DNA from: Halobacillus_B sp963739045
GTDB taxonomy: Bacteria > Bacillota > Bacilli > Bacillales > Halobacillaceae
Assembly: GCA_963739045.1 (NCBI GenBank)
Contig: CAVTYY010000001.1
Span: 930,001-994,000, forward strand
DNA length: 64,000 nucleotides
Direction of reading: 5' to 3'
Part shown: positions 35,773 through 44,337 of the stretch, piece by piece
How positions within the stretch are numbered: position 1 is the first letter of the stretch
Layout: each line of letters starts with the position of its first letter
Program-made: the position numbers and the translations under genes
The notes under the pieces: generated by a model
Told to the model about the DNA's origin: nothing
Database searches by the model: none
What the model saw: only the letters and a program-made list of their open reading frames with translations

Positions 35773-36330
35773 TTGAAGCTATTCAAATTGATCGATAAAG
35801 CGATCTTAAAGCTTGAAGAATTTATTTTAAGCTATGCAGTCATTATCATAGCATTGATGGTCGTCGGGAAAGCTTTAAGCCGGGCACTATTCAACTATTC
35901 CCCGCCATTCGCAGATGAAGTCAGTCAAATCTGTATCGTCGTGGCAACTTTTCTTGGAATTAGTTTTGCAGCTAGAAAAGGCCGGCATATCAGCATGTCT
36001 GCTTTTTACGATCTGGCGCCGTTTAAAGTCCGCAAGATTCTTGCTATTTTCATTCCGGTTGTCACGGCTATTTTCCTATTTATACTTACCTATTATTCTT
36101 CCTTGTACGTCCTGGATGTTTATAACTCAGGGAGAGTAACACCGGCCCTGGAAATGCCGGCTTATTACTTATACATTTTCATTCCCATTGGTTTCTTGCT
36201 CGGCGGCATTCAATTCCTAAGAAACGCCTGGATTAATATTAAAGATCGGGAGCATGTTTATTTAGGAACGGATGCTAAGGACTATAATGACGAAGAGAAA
36301 CACGATGTCAACGAAGAAATCCATCTATAA
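35773..36330 (+). CDS. dctQ: TRAP transporter small permease (DctQ)
   Basis: 185-aa protein with four membrane helices, the size and layout of DctQ subunits. The conserved region FADEVSQICIVVATFLGISFAARKGRHI is present. It pairs with the large permease 50 bases downstream and the binding protein after that. Start: TTG 35773 with AAAGGAGG ten bases before, giving MKLFKLIDKA; a longer in-frame start at 35686 lacks a ribosome site. Non-ATG start and tight gene order suggest an operon. Confidence 0.88.
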   Translation: MKLFKLIDKAILKLEEFILSYAVIIIALMVVGKALSRALFNYSPPFADEVSQICIVVATFLGISFAARKGRHISMSAFYDLAPFKVRKILAIFIPVVTAIFLFILTYYSSLYVLDVYNSGRVTPALEMPAYYLYIFIPIGFLLGGIQFLRNAWINIKDREHVYLGTDAKDYNDEEKHDVNEEIHL

Positions 36331-36380
36331 GGAATTGTTTCATATTAACTAAATTCAATGTATGAAGAAAGGATAACAAT

Positions 36381-37646
36381 ATGATCGCGACCCTACTTAC
36401 GATCATGGTGGTCCTGCTATTATTGAACTTTCCAATGATGATTCCGCTCATGGCAGCCCCATTAATTGTAATGTTCATTTATTTTCCTAACTTGGACCCT
36501 ATGATTCTTATGCAGCAATTTTCTACCGGAATCGAACCTTATGTGCTGTTAGCAGTTCCGTTATTTATATTTGCAGCAGATATTATGACAACAGGAAAAA
36601 CTTCGAACCGACTGCTCGATTTTATTGGCTCGTTTATAGGTCATATTAGAGGAGGTTATGCCGTCACGACTGCGGCTGCGTGTACGTTGTTCGGCGCGAT
36701 TTCAGGCTCGACTCAAGCTACGGTTGTTGCGATAGGAAAGCCGATGAGACAGCGGTTATTAAAAATTGGCTATAAAGATCATACGGCCATTGCCCTTATC
36801 ATTAATTCAAGTGATGTGGCCTTGCTTGTTCCGCCAAGTATCGGAATGATCATTTATGGGCTTGTCTCGGGAACATCTGTCGGCGACCTATTTATAGCGG
36901 GAATTATTCCCGGCATTATTGTCTTCGTCTGCTTTGCTATTTATAGTGTTATTCACGCTAAAGTGGCGAAGATCCCGCTTGCGGATAAGGCTTCCTGGAG
37001 TGAACGTTTGAAAATGACGAGAAGAGCACTGTTTCCATTGGGCTTTCCCGTTATTATAATTGGCGGAATATACAGCGGGATCTTCAGCCCGACGGAAGCC
37101 GCCGGGATGTCTGTTCTATATGCCTTTCTACTAGAAGTCGTGATCTTTCGTTCCATTCACCTTAAAGAACTTCCACGTATAGCGAGGTCGACGGGTCTTG
37201 TCACCTCTGCCGTTTTTGTTCTGGTGGCAGGCGGACAGGCATTTACCTGGGTCATCTCCTTTGCAAGGATACCGCAGATGATTTCAGAAGCTGTATTAGG
37301 AACCGACCCCAGCGGGATTTATGTCTTGTTCATGGTTACTATCTTTTTCTTTATCGGCTGTATGTTTGTCGATCCCATTGTCGTCATACTGGTGTTGACG
37401 CCAATCTTTTATCCACCGGCGGTTGCTGCAGGTATCGATCCTGTGCACTTAGGGGTAGTAATTACCTTCCAGGCGGCTTTAGGTTCAGCAACACCACCGT
37501 TTGGAGTAGACATATTTACTGCAAGTGCTGTGTTTAATAAACCATACCTGCAAGTAATTAAGGGAACACCGCCTTATATTATCATGCTGGTGCTTATTTC
37601 TATTTTATTAATTTATTTTGAACAACTTTCACTCGCTTTTCTTTAG
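36381..37646 (+). CDS. dctM: TRAP transporter large permease (DctM)
   Basis: 421-aa polytopic permease with about eleven to twelve helices. Family signatures include the region GAISGSTQATVVAIGKPM and VPPSIGMIIYGLVSGTSVGDLFIAGIIPG (split by helices) and FSPTEAAGMSVLYAF. It uses the Na+ gradient to import substrate delivered by the binding protein, common in marine and saline bacteria. ATG 36381 after GAAAGGA. The binding protein gene starts within a few bases of its stop. Confidence 0.92.
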   Translation: MIATLLTIMVVLLLLNFPMMIPLMAAPLIVMFIYFPNLDPMILMQQFSTGIEPYVLLAVPLFIFAADIMTTGKTSNRLLDFIGSFIGHIRGGYAVTTAAACTLFGAISGSTQATVVAIGKPMRQRLLKIGYKDHTAIALIINSSDVALLVPPSIGMIIYGLVSGTSVGDLFIAGIIPGIIVFVCFAIYSVIHAKVAKIPLADKASWSERLKMTRRALFPLGFPVIIIGGIYSGIFSPTEAAGMSVLYAFLLEVVIFRSIHLKELPRIARSTGLVTSAVFVLVAGGQAFTWVISFARIPQMISEAVLGTDPSGIYVLFMVTIFFFIGCMFVDPIVVILVLTPIFYPPAVAAGIDPVHLGVVITFQAALGSATPPFGVDIFTASAVFNKPYLQVIKGTPPYIIMLVLISILLIYFEQLSLAFL

Positions 37647-37652
37647 AGCAAA

Positions 37653-38759
37653 GTGTGGAGGTCTATATATAAAAATTGGGAGGTCATCATTATTTTAAAA
37701 AAGAAGAGTGTACTAGGATTAGTGATGCTGTTTGTGTTGAGTCTAGTGTTATCAGCATGCGGAGGAAATGACGAAAGCAGCTCTGACGGCAGCAGTGACG
37801 GGAAAACTTACAACTGGAAATTTGTAACTGAAGAAGTAAAAGGGCAGGTCCAGTATGAGTATGCTCAGGAGTTTGCGAAACGAATGAAGGAGAAATCCGA
37901 CGGAAATGTAAACATTCAGGTTTATGAATTTGGCGGTCTTGGAAGTGAAGTGGACCAGGTTGAACAACTGCAGAATGGAGCCGTACAAATGGCTGTTATG
38001 TCTCCAGGGTTCACAGGGAACATGGTGAAAGAGGGGCAGATTTTCGCCTTGCACTTCTTATTTCCAGAAAGTGTGAAAACGACACAGGAGATTTTAAATA
38101 CAAGTGAAGCTCTTAATACAGATTTGCGAAATAAATATGAAGAGCATAGCATCACGCCGCTATCCTATTGGACAGAAGGGGCCATGCAGTGGACCTCCAG
38201 TAAAAAAATTGAGAAACCTTCAGATTTTGAAAACTTTAAAATGCGTACACAAACGTCTCCGCTTATTTTAAAATCGTATAAAGCGTATGGAGCAGATCCT
38301 ACCCCGATGAGCTGGTCAGAGCTTTACACGGCACTAGACCGCGGCACTGTTGAAGGGCAGGAAAATCCAATATTCTTTATTGGGGATGCTTCTTTCAATG
38401 AAGTACAAGATTATATGACCCTATCCAGCCACAATAACTACGTAGCCATGACTACCGTTAATAACGATTGGTACGAAAGCCTTCCCGATGATATTAGAGG
38501 AATGGTCGATGATACGACGAAGGAAATGCAGGACTGGGTCTTCAAAGATCAGAAGCAGCAAAATGAAGAATGGCTGAAAAAAATTAAGAATGATAAAGAG
38601 AACCCAACGGAAGTTATAGAATTAACGGATGAAAATCGCGAGAAATTCAAAAAAGCCGCTAAGCCGGTTCGTGATTATTATCGTAATAACGTATCTACTG
38701 TAGATGGTAAGATTCTAGATAAATTACAAAAAGAAATTGATTCAGCTTCTGGGGAGTAA
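37653..38759 (+). CDS. dctP: TRAP transporter solute-binding lipoprotein (DctP family)
   Basis: Lipoprotein with a signal ending VLSAC and a Ser/Gly/Asp-rich linker, then a DctP fold. The arginine in FKMRTQ is the usual carboxylate-binding position, so a carboxylic acid ligand is likely; which one cannot be told. The start is unclear: GTG 37653, seven bases after the dctM stop, gives 368 aa with weak SD, whereas GGGAGG at 37678-37683 lies in front of AUU codons at 37689 and 37692 that would give the more usual N terminus LKKKSVLGL. Last gene of the TRAP operon. Confidence 0.9.
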   Translation: MWRSIYKNWEVIIILKKKSVLGLVMLFVLSLVLSACGGNDESSSDGSSDGKTYNWKFVTEEVKGQVQYEYAQEFAKRMKEKSDGNVNIQVYEFGGLGSEVDQVEQLQNGAVQMAVMSPGFTGNMVKEGQIFALHFLFPESVKTTQEILNTSEALNTDLRNKYEEHSITPLSYWTEGAMQWTSSKKIEKPSDFENFKMRTQTSPLILKSYKAYGADPTPMSWSELYTALDRGTVEGQENPIFFIGDASFNEVQDYMTLSSHNNYVAMTTVNNDWYESLPDDIRGMVDDTTKEMQDWVFKDQKQQNEEWLKKIKNDKENPTEVIELTDENREKFKKAAKPVRDYYRNNVSTVDGKILDKLQKEIDSASGE

Positions 38760-38805
38760 CCATACGTTTGGTTTCTTTTCCTTGGATAGAATAACACCAA
38801 AGGAA

Positions 38806-38887
38806 ACTGGGAGAGAAGTCATTTAGTTATTAATCCGGACGATGAGGAAATGTTACCAACATGATTCCATCATCGTTCGGGTTTTTT
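38806..38887 (+). terminator. 3'-UTR box plus terminator after the TRAP operon
   Basis: ACTGGGAGAGAAGTCATTTA, then a TAATCCGGACGATGAGGAAA hairpin with its complementary arm and T6. From here to 39173 (about 290 bases) I see no convincing gene. Confidence 0.85.
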
Positions 38888-39173
38888 GTTCTGGATGATG
38901 CAAGACAGACGTTTCCCGCTTTATTCCTCCACTGAGCAATATGGAGAATGGAAGTGTAAAATGTACACCAATCTATGGAGTATGTTCCGGATTGTTCGTC
39001 GTTAAATTGAGGTATTTCTTTTAGGGACAAGCCCTTGTCAGAGTAAATTATTTTTTAAAACATTTTCTAATGGTCATTATTGAAGGGCTTGATGATTATT
39101 TTTGGAATTTTTAAAAAATATAAAGACTTTGTATGCGCTTTCAGTTATGATGAAGTGAAGGAGGTGGCAAAGG

Positions 39174-39308
39174 ATGGAAGAACACCCGATTCATTATGAT
39201 GGAAGTGGAAAGATAGAGTTGAAAGAAGAACCTGCATCTCATCCTGTTACAGAAGTAACTGCCGAAGCAAGAAAAAATATAGGTGGTAATCCTTTTGAAA
39301 TTAAATGA
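39174..39308 (+). CDS. 44-aa protein of unknown function
   Basis: Frame reading MEEHPIHYDGSGKIELKEEP... ending GGNPFEIK. It has a strong ribosome site (GAAGGAGGTGG, 39157-39167) and its own terminator directly downstream, which supports it as a real gene despite its size. Acidic and hydrophilic, with no membrane segment or cysteine. Family not recognised. Confidence 0.6.
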   Translation: MEEHPIHYDGSGKIELKEEPASHPVTEVTAEARKNIGGNPFEIK

Positions 39309-39320
39309 ATCCAATCCTCG

Positions 39321-39350
39321 ATTTGTCATTTAGACAAGTCCTTTTTTTTT
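39321..39350 (+). terminator. Terminator after the 44-aa gene
   Basis: ATTTGTC pairs with GACAAGT (one G-U) around ATTTA, followed by a long T run. Confidence 0.75.
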
Positions 39351-39362
39351 GGAACAAATAAA

Positions 39363-39391
39363 TTGACTTGAATGAAACCGTCCTTTATGAT
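39363..39391 (+). promoter_or_regulatory. Putative sigma-A promoter of the azoreductase gene
   Basis: TTGACT (39363-39368), 17-base spacer, TATGAT (39386-39391). Confidence 0.7.
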
Positions 39392-39416
39392 GTTATTCGT
39401 GTTCAGTTATCTTTAA

Positions 39417-39443
39417 TTCAAGATAGTATTTTTTCATCTTGAA
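39417..39443. promoter_or_regulatory. Inverted repeat between promoter and azoreductase start
   Basis: TTCAAGAT (39417-39424) and ATCTTGAA (39436-39443) form a perfect 8-bp inverted repeat just downstream of the expected start of transcription. Azoreductases of Bacillus are controlled by MarR/DUF24 repressors at such positions; the sequence is not the MhqR or YodB site as I remember it. Confidence 0.45.
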
Positions 39444-39482
39444 TTTCATGAAAATGAAGCTCAAATAGGAAGGTGAATGATT

Positions 39483-40118
39483 ATGTCAAAAGTATTGTAT
39501 ATTACAGCTCATCCACACGATGAAACACAATCTTACAGCATGGCAGCGGCATCCGCATTTATAAATTCTTATAAGGAAGTTAATGCGAGTGATGAGGTTG
39601 TTCATATTGATCTTTATAAAGAAAATATTCCTCACATTGATGCGGACGTATTCCAAGGCTGGGGGAAACTGCAGTCGGGGAAAGGTTTCGAAGAACTTAG
39701 TCAGCCCGAAAAAGAAAAAGTCGGACGCTTATCTGAGCTAAGTGAGCAGTTTATTGACGCGGACAAGTATGTATTTGTGACTCCTTTATGGAACTTCTCG
39801 TTTCCTCCAGTCATGAAAGCCTATATTGACTCCGTTGCTGTAGCAGGAAAGGCTTTTAAATACACGGAAGAAGGACCAGTTGGACTTCTTACTGATAAGA
39901 AAGCTCTTCACATCCAGGCCCGCGGAGGGATCTACTCTGAAGGACCGGCAGCAGGGATGGAAATGGGTGACCGCTACTTGCAAACGGTGATGAATTTCTT
40001 TGGAGTACCTTCATATGAAGGATTATTTGTAGAAGGTCATGCGGCGATGCCAGATAAAGCTGAAGGTATTAAGCAGGATGGTATTAACCGTGCGAAGGAT
40101 TTAGCGCAAACCTTTTAA
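39483..40118 (+). CDS. azoR: FMN-dependent NADH-azoreductase
   Basis: 211-aa flavodoxin-like quinone reductase/azoreductase. MSKVLYITAHPHDETQSYSM gives the FMN phosphate loop, followed by TPLWNFSFPPVMKAYID and HIQARGGIYSEGP, all family blocks. It reduces quinones and azo compounds with NADH and protects against electrophiles. Start: ATG 39483 with AGGAAGGTG before it; an ATG six bases earlier is too close to the ribosome site. Probably repressed via the inverted repeat upstream. Confidence 0.92.
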   Translation: MSKVLYITAHPHDETQSYSMAAASAFINSYKEVNASDEVVHIDLYKENIPHIDADVFQGWGKLQSGKGFEELSQPEKEKVGRLSELSEQFIDADKYVFVTPLWNFSFPPVMKAYIDSVAVAGKAFKYTEEGPVGLLTDKKALHIQARGGIYSEGPAAGMEMGDRYLQTVMNFFGVPSYEGLFVEGHAAMPDKAEGIKQDGINRAKDLAQTF

Positions 40119-40153
40119 TAAAACCGCACCATATACAAAAGAATGTCTCTATC

Positions 40154-40188
40154 AGAAAACCCGAACCATACAGTGGTTCGGGTTTTCT
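40154..40188. terminator. Terminator after azoR (ACCCGAACCA type)
   Basis: AGAAAACCCGAACCA pairs with TGGTTCGGGTTTTCT around TACAG. Same hairpin type as at 30684 and 57364. Confidence 0.9.
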
Positions 40189-40324
40189 ATATTAGAATAC
40201 GGATTCCGTCGACTGTAAAGGTAGGTATGATAAAATGCATGTATCTTTATCTGCTTTTGTAACTTTCTGCTTCGATAAACTTGGATTATCAAAGGAATTC
40301 ACAATGATGGGGAGGAGAGATGGA

Positions 40325-40882
40325 ATGAAATTAGTCTTAATATTCGGACCCCAGGCAGTGGGCAAAATGACCGTGGGGCAAGAGCTTGCGAAAATAACGG
40401 GTCTCAAACTCTTTCATAATCACATGACGATAGATCTACTGGAACCTCTTTATGGTTTTTCCGAAGAGATGTGGAGATTAACGCACTTGTTTCGCGAGGA
40501 AATCTTCAAGTCCTTTTCTGCCAGCCCTCACTATGGGATGATTTTCACTTATGTATGGGCCTTTGATCAGCAGGAAGACTGGGATGCGGTAGAAAATATG
40601 TCTGCGATTTTCAGTGCCCAGGGAGCCGACACTTATTTTGTAGAACTGGAAGCTGATATCGACGTTAGACTAGATAGAAATAAAACCCCTAATAGACTCC
40701 AGAATAAACCGACAAAGAGGAACCTTGAACAATCGGAACAGCATTTGAAAAGCACGATGAACGAACTCCGATTAAATTCTTACCCGGGAGAAATTGAGAA
40801 AGAGAACTATTTAAGGTTGAATAATGAACATTTAACCCCTGAAATAGCTGCTCAGATGATTAAAGAACATTTCAACCTATAA
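40325..40882 (+). CDS. P-loop kinase-like protein
   Basis: 185-aa nucleotide kinase-like protein with a Walker A variant GPQAVGKMTVGQELA near the N terminus and a basic stretch PTKRNLEQSEQHL in place of a lid. Related short proteins are annotated as shikimate kinase-like or AAA proteins without known substrate. Start: ATG 40325 after GGGGAGGAGAG; upstream in-frame ATGs back to 40235 include that site. The next gene starts 46 bases later on the same strand. Confidence 0.72.
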   Translation: MKLVLIFGPQAVGKMTVGQELAKITGLKLFHNHMTIDLLEPLYGFSEEMWRLTHLFREEIFKSFSASPHYGMIFTYVWAFDQQEDWDAVENMSAIFSAQGADTYFVELEADIDVRLDRNKTPNRLQNKPTKRNLEQSEQHLKSTMNELRLNSYPGEIEKENYLRLNNEHLTPEIAAQMIKEHFNL

Positions 40883-40928
40883 GCTGGCTGATTCTGCCGA
40901 TTTATTTTTATAGAAGGAGGGAAAGAAG

Positions 40929-41348
40929 ATGAGCAGCCATTTAGAAGAACATTTAAGGGAGCTTGAAGAAAGGCATGTAAAGCTGGACGTGCGCAATTCC
41001 TATGAGAAGCTTGATGCTATCCTCGCTGATGAGTTTTGGGAGATAGGGAGTTCAGGCTATCCATACGATAAGAAAGAATGCATGGAGAGCGGTGTAGTCT
41101 TAACGGAAATGACGCTGCACAATTTTAAGATTCAGCCATTAGCCGAAGATGTGACATTAACTACATATTTTGTCGCCGACCAGACGAGAAACAGAAACAC
41201 GCTGCGAAGCTCTATTTGGAAATATATCGATCAACGGTGGCAGCTTTATTTCCATCAGGGTACGATAACGGATTTGGAAGTCGATCGCAGTGAAGCTGCT
41301 CAAACCGATCCAACTTACATCATAAAGGACAAAAAATCCGAACGATAA
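40929..41348 (+). CDS. DUF4440/NTF2-like protein
   Basis: 139-aa protein with an NTF2-like fold predicted from the pattern LDAILADEFWEIGSSG ... RSSIWKYIDQRWQLYFHQGT. Such proteins are small enzymes or binding domains; no catalytic residues are evident. ATG 40929 after GAAGGAGGG. The stop codon lies inside the first arm of the convergent terminator hairpin, so its last residues (KKSER) are encoded by that repeat. Probably cotranscribed with the P-loop gene. Confidence 0.75.
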   Translation: MSSHLEEHLRELEERHVKLDVRNSYEKLDAILADEFWEIGSSGYPYDKKECMESGVVLTEMTLHNFKIQPLAEDVTLTTYFVADQTRNRNTLRSSIWKYIDQRWQLYFHQGTITDLEVDRSEAAQTDPTYIIKDKKSER

Positions 41349-41421
41349 TGGAAGAATGTCGTTCACATTTTCCCATCGTTCGGATTTAATAATCGCTAAA
41401 AGACTTCTATTCCAACCTTAT
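41331..41421 (-). terminator. 3'-UTR box plus terminator after the AI-2E family gene
   Basis: On the minus strand GGTTGGAATAGAAGTCTTTT is followed by TTAAATCCGAACGATGGG, a loop and the complementary arm with T run. The hairpin also overlaps and ends the plus-strand DUF4440 gene. Confidence 0.85.
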
Positions 41422-41467
41422 TTTTATACATAAGGACCACTCATATTTCGTGTTCCATTCTGCTGAT

Positions 41468-42604
41468 TTATTCACTTTCTGAAGGGGACCGGTAAGCAAG
41501 CCATTCGTGGTAAAGATGACTCACAATTGCCTTAATAACAGCATAAGCCGGAATTGCGAATAGCAAGCCGATAAATCCTGCCAGACTTCCAGCCGCTAGA
41601 ATAATCGTAATGATGGTAAGCGGGTGAATACTTAATGCCTTCCCCATAACGTTCGGAGAGACAAAGTTTCCTTCGATTTGTTGAGCCACCAGCATAATAA
41701 TCACGACGTACAAAGCCATCATAGGATTCTGGAAAAGACCGACCAGCATAGCAGGCAGAACGGCAAGAAATGGACCGATAAACGGGATAACATTCATAAG
41801 CATGGCAAACAGTGCCAGAGTAAGAGAATAAGGCAGACCGATAATTAAATAGCCGACAAGCAGAATGAGACCGACGACAATACTGACTGTTACCTGGCCT
41901 AAAATAAAAGCATTCAATGTATGGTCAATGGACCCGGCTAACCTTTCAAAACTATCTCCAACTCTGCGGCCGAGAAACTGCTTCACAAACGGTACAAATT
42001 TCTCTCCGTCTTTTAACATGAAAAATAAGAAGAACGGGACAAGCACAAGAGCAAATACAAAACCGATCAGCTGACTGATAAAGTTGATCAATATCTTGGA
42101 AGCATTTTGCAGGTAGCTTTGCAGGTTATCGACAACACTGTTAATGGTGCTGTCAAATTGGCTGGGGATAATATCCTGATTCTGCTGCCAATAATTTATG
42201 CTGTCGGTAAACATATTAACCATCATTGGGAAATTATCAATTAACTTTGAGAATTGCTGCTGGGCCACAGGAGCAATAAATTGAGTAATTAAGAATCCAA
42301 TGAAAATATAAAGCACAAAGATGGTTAATATAGCAAGCAGGCGGTGAATTTTATTTCGTTCAAGGAAATGCAGCACCGGCCTCGAAATGTAAAATAGTAT
42401 CCCCCCGCCAATTAGAGGAACCGCGATCGCTCCGATGTAAGTGAAGATAGGCTGAAAGAAGAATCCAATCAGATGAATCATGTAAATAAGCAGACTGACT
42501 AATATGCCAACTACAATTGCTTGGAACCATCGTTTATGAATCAAATGCGACACACCTTTATGTAAAAAATTTGGGATATTACTTAATGTTCGAGATTCCA
42601 GCAA
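41468..42604 (-). CDS. AI-2E family transporter (PerM/YtvI-like)
   Basis: 378-aa membrane protein with about seven to eight helices and a large soluble segment (about 95-160). The motif PFIGPFLAVLPAMLVGL and the C-terminal region GKALSIHPLTIITIILAAGSL are typical of the family. Members export AI-2 or act as Na+/H+ antiporters in halophilic bacilli; which applies here is unknown. TTG 42604 after a weak AGG. Followed by a 3'-UTR module. Confidence 0.88.
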   Translation of the reverse strand: MLESRTLSNIPNFLHKGVSHLIHKRWFQAIVVGILVSLLIYMIHLIGFFFQPIFTYIGAIAVPLIGGGILFYISRPVLHFLERNKIHRLLAILTIFVLYIFIGFLITQFIAPVAQQQFSKLIDNFPMMVNMFTDSINYWQQNQDIIPSQFDSTINSVVDNLQSYLQNASKILINFISQLIGFVFALVLVPFFLFFMLKDGEKFVPFVKQFLGRRVGDSFERLAGSIDHTLNAFILGQVTVSIVVGLILLVGYLIIGLPYSLTLALFAMLMNVIPFIGPFLAVLPAMLVGLFQNPMMALYVVIIMLVAQQIEGNFVSPNVMGKALSIHPLTIITIILAAGSLAGFIGLLFAIPAYAVIKAIVSHLYHEWLAYRSPSESE

Positions 42605-42755
42605 ATAATACCTGTTATAAGTTTACTTTATTCTAATCTATTTATAAACTTAAGAAAAGCATAAACATGCTTGTGCTGACAGAGATCGCCCTTGATGATC
42701 TCTTCTACCCCGCAAAGAATGGAACAGCAATTAGAACTTAAGGAGGAACAGTGTG

Positions 42756-43982
42756 ATGAAAGAAGATTTACTGCAGAGATTTACATCATATGTGAAAATT
42801 AATACCCAATCGGATGAAAGTGTGGACAGTACCCCGTCTACGGAGGGGCAATTGATCCTGGCCAATCAGCTGGTTCAAGAATTAAAAGATATTGGCATGG
42901 AAGACGTTGAAATGGACAGGTACGGTTATGTGATGGCTTCATTGCCTGCCAATACAGAGAAGGAAGTCCCTGTGATCGGTTTTCTTGCCCATGTGGATAC
43001 AGCGACTGATTTCACAGGAGCGGATGTGAACCCTCAGGTGGTTGAAAATTATCAGGGCGGCGGCATTCCACTGAACGAAACCGTAACTCTATCTCCTGAA
43101 GATTTTCCTGAGCTTGAGGGATATAAAGGACATACGTTAATTACAACGGATGGAACAACCCTTTTAGGTGCGGACAACAAAGCCGGAGTGACCGAAATAA
43201 TGACAGCCATGGATTATTTAATTCAGCATCCGGAAATTAAGCACGGAAAAATAAGAGTGGCTTTTACTCCGGATGAAGAAATTGGCCGCGGTCCGCACAA
43301 ATTTGACGTCGATCGTTTTGGAGCCTCCTATGCTTATACAGTTGATGGCGGCCCATTGGGGGAATTGCAATACGAAAGCTTTAATGCTGCGATGGCCAAA
43401 GTAACTTTTAATGGAAATAGTGTTCACCCAGGTACTGCGAAAGGTAAAATGGTCAACGCGGTGAAGCTGGCCATGCAATTTAACGAGGGACTTCCAGCTG
43501 GGCAGGCGCCTGAACATACAGAGGAGTATGAAGGCTTCTTCCACTTGAATTCATTTGAGGGAGATGTAGAGAAGACACAGCTTGTTTACCTAATTCGTGA
43601 TCATGATAAGGAGAAGTTCGCGGAGAAGAAGCAAACCATGCTGCAGCTCGCAGACCGTCTGAGAGAGGAGTATGGGGAAGACAGCGTTTCCCTGGAAATG
43701 AAGGATCAATATTACAATATGGGTGATAAAATTAGACCCGTAAAGGAAATCGTGGATAAAGCAAGTAAAGCCATGAAGAATATAAATATCGAACCACTCG
43801 TGAAACCAATCCGTGGAGGTACAGACGGTTCCCAGCTCTCCTATATGGGTCTGCCTACACCGAATATTTTTACCGGGGGAGAGAATTTTCATGGGAAGTT
43901 CGAATATGTTTCCCTCGATAACATGGAAAAAGCCACTCAAGTTATTGTAGAAATTTCCCGCCTCTTTGAAGAAGAAGCGTAA
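42756..43982 (+). CDS. pepT: Peptidase T (tripeptide aminopeptidase)
   Basis: 408-aa M20B dizinc peptidase that removes the N-terminal residue from tripeptides in the cytoplasm. Metal sites are in FLAHVDTATD, LGADNKAG, PDEEIGRG and near the C terminus NIFTGGENFHGKFE; the lid dimerisation domain occupies about 210-320. Start: ATG 42756, nine bases after AAGGAGG; a GTG immediately before is the alternative. Confidence 0.94.
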   Translation: MKEDLLQRFTSYVKINTQSDESVDSTPSTEGQLILANQLVQELKDIGMEDVEMDRYGYVMASLPANTEKEVPVIGFLAHVDTATDFTGADVNPQVVENYQGGGIPLNETVTLSPEDFPELEGYKGHTLITTDGTTLLGADNKAGVTEIMTAMDYLIQHPEIKHGKIRVAFTPDEEIGRGPHKFDVDRFGASYAYTVDGGPLGELQYESFNAAMAKVTFNGNSVHPGTAKGKMVNAVKLAMQFNEGLPAGQAPEHTEEYEGFFHLNSFEGDVEKTQLVYLIRDHDKEKFAEKKQTMLQLADRLREEYGEDSVSLEMKDQYYNMGDKIRPVKEIVDKASKAMKNINIEPLVKPIRGGTDGSQLSYMGLPTPNIFTGGENFHGKFEYVSLDNMEKATQVIVEISRLFEEEA

Positions 43983-44006
43983 GCGGAAAACTCAACGGCT
44001 GGAAGG

Positions 44007-44052
44007 GTCCGCAGCGTCTTAATCAAACGTTTGTTTAAGGCACGGCGGACCG
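44007..44052. repeat. Nested inverted repeat downstream of pepT
   Basis: GGTCCGC (44007-44013) pairs with GCGGACC (44046-44052). Inside lies a near-perfect palindrome CTTAATCAAACGTTTGTTTAAG. There is no T run, so it is not a usual terminator; a TetR-type operator or a 3'-end stabiliser are alternatives. The rest of the gap to 44170 shows nothing else. Confidence 0.5.
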
Positions 44053-44174
44053 TAAAATAAGAAGGAGAAGAAAGATCTGGCAGCGTCTTGCTAAAGTCTA
44101 TTTGTATGAACCGTGTATAACACCATTCCTATTTATCATACTAAGTTTAGGATGGATTCAACGAAAATATTTGA

Positions 44175-44202
44175 TTGACAAAACACGGTGGCATGCTATG
44201 AT
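44175..44202 (+). promoter_or_regulatory. Putative sigma-A promoter of the Mn2+ riboswitch transcript
   Basis: TTGACA (44175-44180), 16-base spacer, TATGAT (44197-44202). Confidence 0.7.
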
Positions 44203-44217
44203 TAAGGTAGAATTTAG

Positions 44218-44302
44218 CATTTCCTAAAGGGGAGTAGCTGTACAATAGAGTCGTCATTCCGGGAAGCATCCCCGGCTCTATTGGCAACGGACGTTGTTAG
44301 CG
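44218..44302 (+). promoter_or_regulatory. yybP-ykoY manganese riboswitch
   Basis: The aptamer landmarks are present in order: AAAGGGGAGTAGC, CGTCATTCCGGGAAGCATCC, CTCTATTGGCAACGGACG and GTTAGCGAGACC. This class binds Mn2+ and turns on genes for Mn2+ efflux or metalation, such as B. subtilis ykoY. It feeds directly into a terminator (44303-44337) before the terC-like gene, so an ON switch by antitermination is expected. Confidence 0.88.
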
Positions 44303-44337
44303 AGACCTTTACCCACCGTGGTAAAGGTCTATTTTTT
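44303..44337 (+). terminator. Riboswitch expression-platform terminator
   Basis: AGACCTTTACC pairs with GGTAAAGGTCT, followed by ATTTTTT. The 5' arm overlaps the 3' end of the aptamer (GCGAGACC), as expected for a switch. Confidence 0.85.

Noticed and set aside
38830..39030. Minus-strand frame of 66 codons
   Set aside because: Begins in AT-rich spacer and ends in the 3'-UTR hairpin; no ribosome site.
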